Positions 40,769-43,785 of a stretch of DNA of 43,785 nucleotides are shown here, in pieces. Both the position numbers and the translations under genes were made by a program. Under the pieces are notes generated by a model, which saw only the letters and a list, made by a program, of their open reading frames with translations, made no database searches and was not told the origin of the DNA. Origin of the DNA: Oscillospiraceae bacterium (GTDB taxonomy: Bacteria; Bacillota; Clostridia; Oscillospirales; Ruminococcaceae); NCBI GenBank assembly GCA_022800935.1, contig JAAWRH010000032.1:1-43785 (forward strand), read 5' to 3'. Position 1 is the stretch's first letter. Each line of letters begins with the position of its first letter.

Positions 40769-40803
40769 AACGAACCCTGAAGCCATTCGGGGTTCGTTTT
40801 TTA
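40769..40803 (+). terminator. Terminator of the BlaI-M56 unit
   Basis: ACGAACCCTGAA (40770-40781) pairs with TTCGGGGTTCGT (40786-40797), one G-T, four-base loop, then TTTTTT. Confidence 0.9.
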
Positions 40804-40861
40804 TAACCTTATAACCTGTCCGGAAAAAATGCAAAGAAAATATCGAATTCCGCCGGAATGA

Positions 40862-40890
40862 TTGCACAATTTCTGCTGCCGTACTAAAAT
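40862..40890 (+). promoter_or_regulatory. Promoter of the MATE transporter gene
   Basis: TTGCAC (40862-40867), N17, TAAAAT (40885-40890), 39 bases before the ATG. Confidence 0.6.
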
Positions 40891-40929
40891 ATTAGAATGG
40901 ATAATTTTAAATGAAGAAGGTATTCTGTT

Positions 40930-42336
40930 ATGGCGTCAATACTCAAATCCTATTTTTCACCCACCGCCCTGGTGCCGGAGGACCGGCGGCATGGGGAGCT
41001 GCCCAAGGCCAAAGCCGCCCTGAAGGATGTGGCCAAGGTGGCCGCCCCGGCTGTGGCGGAGATGATACTGGTGTCCATCATCTCCTCGGTGGACAGCATG
41101 ATGGTCAGTACCCTGGGGCCGGAGGCCATCGCGGCGGTGGGAATCACCGACCAGCCCCGTATGATCACTCTGGCGGCCATCAACTCCCTCAACGCGGCGG
41201 TGACCACCATCGTGGCCCGGCGCAAGGGCCAAAATGACCGGGATGGGGCCAACCGCTGCCTGACCCAGGCGCTGATGGTATCCCTGATGCTGGTACTCAC
41301 CCTGGCATCCCTCTGCTTTACCTTTGCGCGGCCCATCCTGCTGTTTGCCGGGGCCCAGCCGGACGTGATAGACATGGGTGTGACTTATATGCGGATTATC
41401 CTGTTCGGGGTGGTGTTCACAGCCCTGAGCCTGACCATGACCGCCTCCCAGCGGGGCGTGGGCAATACCCGCATCTCCATGGTCACGAATATGACCGCAA
41501 ATATTGTAAACGTCATTTTCAACTACCTGCTCATTGGGGGAAACCTGGGCTTCCCGCGCCTGGGCATTGCGGGGGCCGCCTTGGCAACCTCCATCGGCAA
41601 CTTTACCGCCTTTGTCATGGCGCTGGTGTCGGTGACACGGCCCGGAGGATTTTTACAGCTGCGCCTGCGGCAGAAGTGGGCCTTTGACAAGGAGACGATG
41701 AAGAATATCGCCAACATCGGTTCGGGGACCCTAGTGGACCAGGCCTGCGCCAGGGTGGGCTTTTTCATCAACTCCAAGCTCATCGCCAGCCTGGGGACCA
41801 TTCCCTATGCCACCCATCTGATCTGTATGCATGTGGTGAACCTGTCCTTCTCCTGCGGGGACGGCCTGAGCGTTGCCGCCACATCCCTGGTGGGGCAGAA
41901 CCTTGGGAAGGAGCGCCCCGACCTTTCGCTGCTCTATGGCAAGCTGTGCCAGCGGGTGGCTTTCTGCTTCTCCCTGGTGCTGATGACCCTGTTCCTGGTG
42001 GCCCGCCGTCCCATTATCGGGTTGTTTTCCCAGGAGGCGGAAATCCTGGAGCTGGGGAGTCAGGTGATGTTCTTCGCGGTGGTCATCTGCCTGGTACAGA
42101 TTTCCCAGGTGGTGTTCACCGGTTGCCTGCGGGGCGCGGGAGACGTCAAATATGTGGCGATGGTGACGTTTATCAGCATTACCATTCTGCGCCCATCCCT
42201 CACCGGGTCCATGGCCTATCTGCTGGGGTGGGGCCTTTTGGGGGCCTGGGCCGCGTTCCTGCTGGACCAGTGTGTGCGCTTTGTCTTTGTTTACCGGCGG
42301 TTTTCCTCCGGAAAATGGGCGGAAATACGGTTCTGA
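40930..42336 (+). CDS. MATE-family efflux transporter
   Basis: The 468-residue protein has about twelve membrane helices in two similar halves, the MATE layout, and exports drugs or metabolites using Na+ or H+ gradients. Landmarks: PAVAEMILVSIISSVDSMMV in helix 1, GITDQPRMITLAAINSLNAA and TMTASQRGVGNTRISM in the first half. The second half has the mirror motif QVVFTGCLRGAGDVKYVAMV. An N-terminal ~35-residue cytoplasmic extension is present. The ribosome site is GAAGAAGG. It has its own promoter after the BlaI-M56 terminator; it is not clearly linked to that unit, though a link to resistance would make sense. Confidence 0.93.
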   Translation: MASILKSYFSPTALVPEDRRHGELPKAKAALKDVAKVAAPAVAEMILVSIISSVDSMMVSTLGPEAIAAVGITDQPRMITLAAINSLNAAVTTIVARRKGQNDRDGANRCLTQALMVSLMLVLTLASLCFTFARPILLFAGAQPDVIDMGVTYMRIILFGVVFTALSLTMTASQRGVGNTRISMVTNMTANIVNVIFNYLLIGGNLGFPRLGIAGAALATSIGNFTAFVMALVSVTRPGGFLQLRLRQKWAFDKETMKNIANIGSGTLVDQACARVGFFINSKLIASLGTIPYATHLICMHVVNLSFSCGDGLSVAATSLVGQNLGKERPDLSLLYGKLCQRVAFCFSLVLMTLFLVARRPIIGLFSQEAEILELGSQVMFFAVVICLVQISQVVFTGCLRGAGDVKYVAMVTFISITILRPSLTGSMAYLLGWGLLGAWAAFLLDQCVRFVFVYRRFSSGKWAEIRF

Positions 42337-42377
42337 CCGACACTTTGTGAAAACTACCAAAATTTCCGAATTTTCAC

Positions 42378-42406
42378 TTGCGGTTCGGGTGAAAATAGAT
42401 TAAAAT
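42378..42406 (+). promoter_or_regulatory. Promoter of the sugar-kinase gene
   Basis: TTGCGG (42378-42383), N17, TAAAAT (42401-42406). Transcription would start near 42413, just before the hairpin. Confidence 0.55.
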
Positions 42407-42428
42407 AAAGATAACATACTTTTCCCAA

Positions 42429-42462
42429 GCCGGTTCCCGCTCCGAAAGCGGCGGGGACCGGC
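42429..42462 (+). other. Leader hairpin of the sugar-kinase gene
   Basis: GCCGGTTCCCGC (42429-42440) pairs with GCGGGGACCGGC (42451-42462), twelve pairs with one G-T, ten-base loop. No T-run follows, so it is not an intrinsic terminator. It lies near the 5' end of the transcript and could protect it or be a regulatory site. Confidence 0.6.
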
Positions 42463-42488
42463 GTATTACATACGATGGGGGTCATGTC

Positions 42489-43526
42489 ATGCTGAAAAAT
42501 TTGAACCAGAACACAGAGTTTTCCGTCCTGGGGTTGGGCGAGGTCATGCTGCGCCTTTCCCCGGAGGGCAAGGAGCGCATCTCCCAATGTGAAACCTTTG
42601 AAAAGCGGGTGGGCGGCTCGGAGCTGAACGTGGTGTCCGGCATCTCCCTGCTGGGGCTGCACACCGGCATTGTCACCAAGCTGCCCGACAACGAGATTGG
42701 CAAGTTTGTGGTCAACCGCGTCCGCTTTAGCGGCGTCAGCGACGATTACATTGTCTTTGACCGCAGCGGGGAATCCCGTCTCGGTGTATATTACTATGAG
42801 ATTGGCGCCCACCCCAGGAAGTCCACCGTGGTCTATGACCGCTCCAATTCCACCATCAACACCCTGAGCATCGACGAAATTCCGGAGTCCATCTACTCCA
42901 GCACCCAGGTGTTCCACGTCAGCGGCATCACCCTGGCCCTGAGCGAGAACATCCGCAAGGTGGCCATTGAGATGATCAAGCGCTTTAAGGCCCACGGGGT
43001 GAAGATTTCCTTTGACGTCAACTATCGGGCCACCCTTTGGGACGAGGAGACCGCCCGGAACGTGGTCAACGAGATACTGCCCTATCTGGACATCCTCTTT
43101 ATCTCCGAGGAGACCTCCCGCCGGATGATGCAGAAGACCGGCACCATGGAGGATATCATGCGCAGTTACTGCGAGGGCACCGATATCGAGGTGGTGGCCT
43201 CCACCAGCAGGACGGTGATTAGTCCCACCAAGCATTGCTGGGATTCCACCCTGTATTCCCGCAGCGAGGACAAGTTCTACTCTGAGCCAGGGTACAAGGA
43301 CATTGAGGTGGTGGACCGTATCGGCAGCGGCGACGCCTATCTGGCAGGGGCCCTGTTTGGAATGCTGAAATTCGGGGATTACATGGAGGCCGTTCGCTTC
43401 GGCAACGCCATGGCGGCGGTGAAGAACACCATTCCGGGGGACATGCCGGTCAGCGATTTCAAGGAGATTTCCAGGATTATATCCAACCACAACAGCACGG
43501 GACCGGTCAGCGAGATGAACCGGTAA
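42489..43526 (+). CDS. kdgK: PfkB-family sugar kinase, 2-keto-3-deoxygluconate-kinase-like
   Basis: A 345-residue ribokinase-fold kinase. The N-terminal GLGEVMLRLSPEG and the substrate loop VGGSELNVVSGISLLGL are typical of KdgK-type kinases. The ATP-site end IGSGDAYLAGALFGML, with the GxGD catalytic Asp, is the second PfkB signature (here IGSGDAY instead of the usual TGAGDAF). KdgK phosphorylates 2-keto-3-deoxygluconate from uronic-acid breakdown; the choice among related sugars is inferred from overall similarity. It is monocistronic, with its own promoter and terminator, and lacks neighbouring aldolase or uronate genes. GGGGGTC precedes the ATG. Confidence 0.85.
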   Translation: MLKNLNQNTEFSVLGLGEVMLRLSPEGKERISQCETFEKRVGGSELNVVSGISLLGLHTGIVTKLPDNEIGKFVVNRVRFSGVSDDYIVFDRSGESRLGVYYYEIGAHPRKSTVVYDRSNSTINTLSIDEIPESIYSSTQVFHVSGITLALSENIRKVAIEMIKRFKAHGVKISFDVNYRATLWDEETARNVVNEILPYLDILFISEETSRRMMQKTGTMEDIMRSYCEGTDIEVVASTSRTVISPTKHCWDSTLYSRSEDKFYSEPGYKDIEVVDRIGSGDAYLAGALFGMLKFGDYMEAVRFGNAMAAVKNTIPGDMPVSDFKEISRIISNHNSTGPVSEMNR

Positions 43527-43546
43527 AAATCTTTGTCAGGACAAAT

Positions 43547-43581
43547 AAAAGGGGAGTACGTTTGCTGCGCACTCCCTTTTT
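43547..43581 (+). terminator. Terminator of the sugar-kinase gene
   Basis: AAAAGGGGAGT (43547-43557) pairs with ACTCCCTTTTT (43571-43581), one G-T. It may also act on the leftward gene entering from the right. Confidence 0.8.
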
Positions 43582-43638
43582 CAATGCTATGAGTGTTTTT
43601 GGTTTGTGGGAGCTTTGCCCCCTATATGGGGGTTCCGT

Positions 43639-43785
43639 TTACTGCGGCGAATCGGGCTCAGCTGCTTTTAAACTCCCCCGCCTGAGTTCCAGCACCACAT
43701 CCGCCTGTTTTGCCACCTCGCCAGAGTGCGTTACGACCACCACGCACTTCCCGAACGTATGGGCGCTCTCTTTCAAAATCGCCGT
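43639..43785 (-). CDS. ABC transporter ATP-binding protein, C-terminal end (partial)
   Basis: The last 48 residues of a minus-strand gene are present, ending at a TAA at 43639-43641. They read from TAILKESAHTFGKCVVVVTHS through EVAKQADVVLELRRG. The 'K-x-V-x-V-V-T-H-S' segment is the H-loop (His after the last core strand) of ABC ATPases, and 'ADVVLELRRGSL' is the usual tail of LolD/MacB-type subunits. The rest of the gene lies beyond the window. Confidence 0.85.
   Translation of the reverse strand, partial: TAILKESAHTFGKCVVVVTHSGEVAKQADVVLELRRGSLKAAEPDSPQ

Noticed and set aside
42354-43490. 378-codon minus-strand frame opposite the sugar kinase
   Set aside because: Antisense shadow; the PfkB motifs are on the plus strand.

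Overview
The window looks like chromosomal DNA of a GC-rich Firmicute of the class Clostridia, probably an Oscillospiraceae gut bacterium related to Flavonifractor, Lawsonibacter or Oscillibacter. That placement is inference. It rests on protein styles (clostridial trigger factor/Clp/Lon set, VanZ, BlaI-M56 pair, DUF6171-like protein, lipoproteins with Ser/Glu-rich linkers), strong AGGAGG ribosome sites, sigma-A promoters of the TTGACA-N17-TATAAT type and an S-box riboswitch. I see no integrase, phage module, complete insertion sequence or CRISPR array. A few AT-richer genes (Uma2-type, HEPN/MNT) look acquired.

Layout. 1-8181 is a proteostasis block on the plus strand: tig, clpP, clpX, lon, a ParB-like/GNAT fusion gene and engB (ysxC), closed by a strong terminator. 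8204-13475 holds a membrane-anchored AraC-type regulator, a lipoprotein, an unrecognised basic protein and an acetyltransferase. 13483-16608 on the minus strand has gltX, a fructosamine-kinase-like gene and an AbrB-type regulator with a perfect palindrome at its own promoter. 16704-18604 has a metallopeptidase-like lipoprotein and a 52-residue membrane protein whose promoter-leaders are ungapped copies of each other. 18613-20128 is metK under a SAM-I riboswitch.

20130-25455 is mostly minus strand: a Uma2-type protein, a three-gene unit (methyltransferase, M20 peptidase, SUKH-like protein), an ECF transporter S component behind a roughly 210-nt leader, and an inositol-phosphatase family gene. 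25532-28011 has a zinc-binding small protein, a Nudix hydrolase, a THUMP RNA methyltransferase and a GNAT gene. 28073-28330 is a tRNA operon (Asp-Phe-Gly, read on the minus strand) with its own promoter and terminator. 28532-31929 has two tandem cyclophilins, a two-gene unit of unknown function, a small Cys-rich protein and VanZ.

32100-34312 has a lipoprotein and a HEPN/MNT toxin-antitoxin type pair. 34317-37698 is clpB, preceded by a ribbon-helix-helix protein gene whose promoter lies inside what would otherwise be taken as its N-terminus. 37774-38499 has two small genes. 38500-38770 is a hairpin-rich stretch with no convincing gene. 38780-40803 is a BlaI/M56-peptidase pair with palindromic operators over the promoter. 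40862-43581 has a MATE transporter and a 2-keto-3-deoxygluconate-type kinase with a hairpin leader. Fragments of genes lie at both ends.

Functionally the window is dominated by protein quality control (trigger factor, ClpXP, Lon, ClpB, cyclophilins) and by self-regulating transcription units (AbrB, BlaI, probably the RHH protein). The best leads for something undescribed are the RHH-clpB unit, the ParB-like/GNAT fusion, the paired leader at 16704/18365, the ECF leader and the structured segment at 38500-38770.
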